From: Protaetiibacter larvae
GTDB lineage: Bacteria > Actinomycetota > Actinomycetes > Actinomycetales > Microbacteriaceae
Reading direction: 5' to 3'
Assembly: GCF_008365275.1 (NCBI RefSeq)
Contig: NZ_CP043504.1
Span: 1,798,001 to 1,862,000 of the forward strand
DNA: 64,000 nucleotides
Translations under genes and position numbers: made by a program
Shown here: piece by piece, positions 62,881-64,000 of the stretch
Position numbering within the stretch: position 1 is the stretch's first letter
Layout: every line of letters begins with the position of its first letter
Notes under the pieces: generated by a model
What the model was told of the DNA's origin: nothing
Databases searched by the model: none
The model's input: only the letters and a program-made list of their open reading frames with translations

Positions 62881-64000
<1,120 letters not shown>

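Overview
The window is a GC-rich stretch of chromosome from a high-GC Gram-positive actinobacterium, most likely a member of the Microbacteriaceae. This is inferred from five things: actinobacteria-specific genes (rbpA, opcA, whiA, an ANTAR regulator, an actinobacterial ABC-F protein); a DUF222/HNH protein of the 13E12 type; the gap-pgk-tpiA-secG and tkt-tal-pgi-zwf-opcA-pgl clusters; gene order that follows the Mycobacterium core (uvrC-rapZ-whiA; ctaB and suf; pdtaR-polA-rpsA-coaE-uvrB); and a leaderless promoter style. Nearly everything is housekeeping. I see no prophage, CRISPR array, IS transposase, defence island or biosynthetic cluster.

Layout. 1-10 kb: start of dinB, a GlsB-type membrane protein, a GDSL hydrolase, a D,D-carboxypeptidase, an APC permease, a TrmH methyltransferase, a sirtuin, a histidine phosphatase, a 13E12-type HNH protein, then a coupled hydrolase-glycosyltransferase pair. 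10-18 kb: trehalose synthase, an unusual exonuclease-Nudix fusion, L31 type B, an orphan ABC ATPase, divergent glgA/glgC, serB. 18-22 kb: fabG, a translationally coupled DUF3099 / small Cys-His protein / SURF1 operon, an ABC-F ATPase and bioY. 22-28 kb: sufB-sufD-Rieske-sufC-sufT preceded by ctaB-ctaA (haem A). 28-37 kb: tkt-tal-pgi-zwf-opcA-pgl, the oxidative and non-oxidative pentose phosphate pathway. 37-51 kb, mostly minus strand: uvrB, VOC protein, uvrA, uvrC, rapZ, whiA, sodA, gap, pgk, tpiA, secG, rbpA. 51-64 kb: coaE, DUF4126, rpsA, an epimerase, a DUF885 peptidase-like protein, HPr, polA, a thioesterase, an ANTAR regulator, tRNA-Leu(CAA), an unrecognised anchored protein, pyk and the C-terminal part of gltD.

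The genes form coherent modules: central carbon flow (pentose phosphate, lower glycolysis, pyk), storage sugars (glgC/glgA, treS), nucleotide excision repair (uvrA, uvrB, uvrC) with polA and dinB, Fe-S assembly, and haem A plus SURF1 for cytochrome oxidase. Many adjacent genes overlap as ATGA or GTGA, which implies translational coupling. At about twenty genes a -10-like hexamer (T/C)ANNNT sits 6-9 bases (usually 6 or 7) before the start codon with no Shine-Dalgarno sequence, which points to widespread leaderless transcription. No intergenic gap exceeds about 215 bases. Three intergenic long inverted repeats, a short direct repeat and a possible gene remnant beside the tRNA are the main non-coding curiosities.
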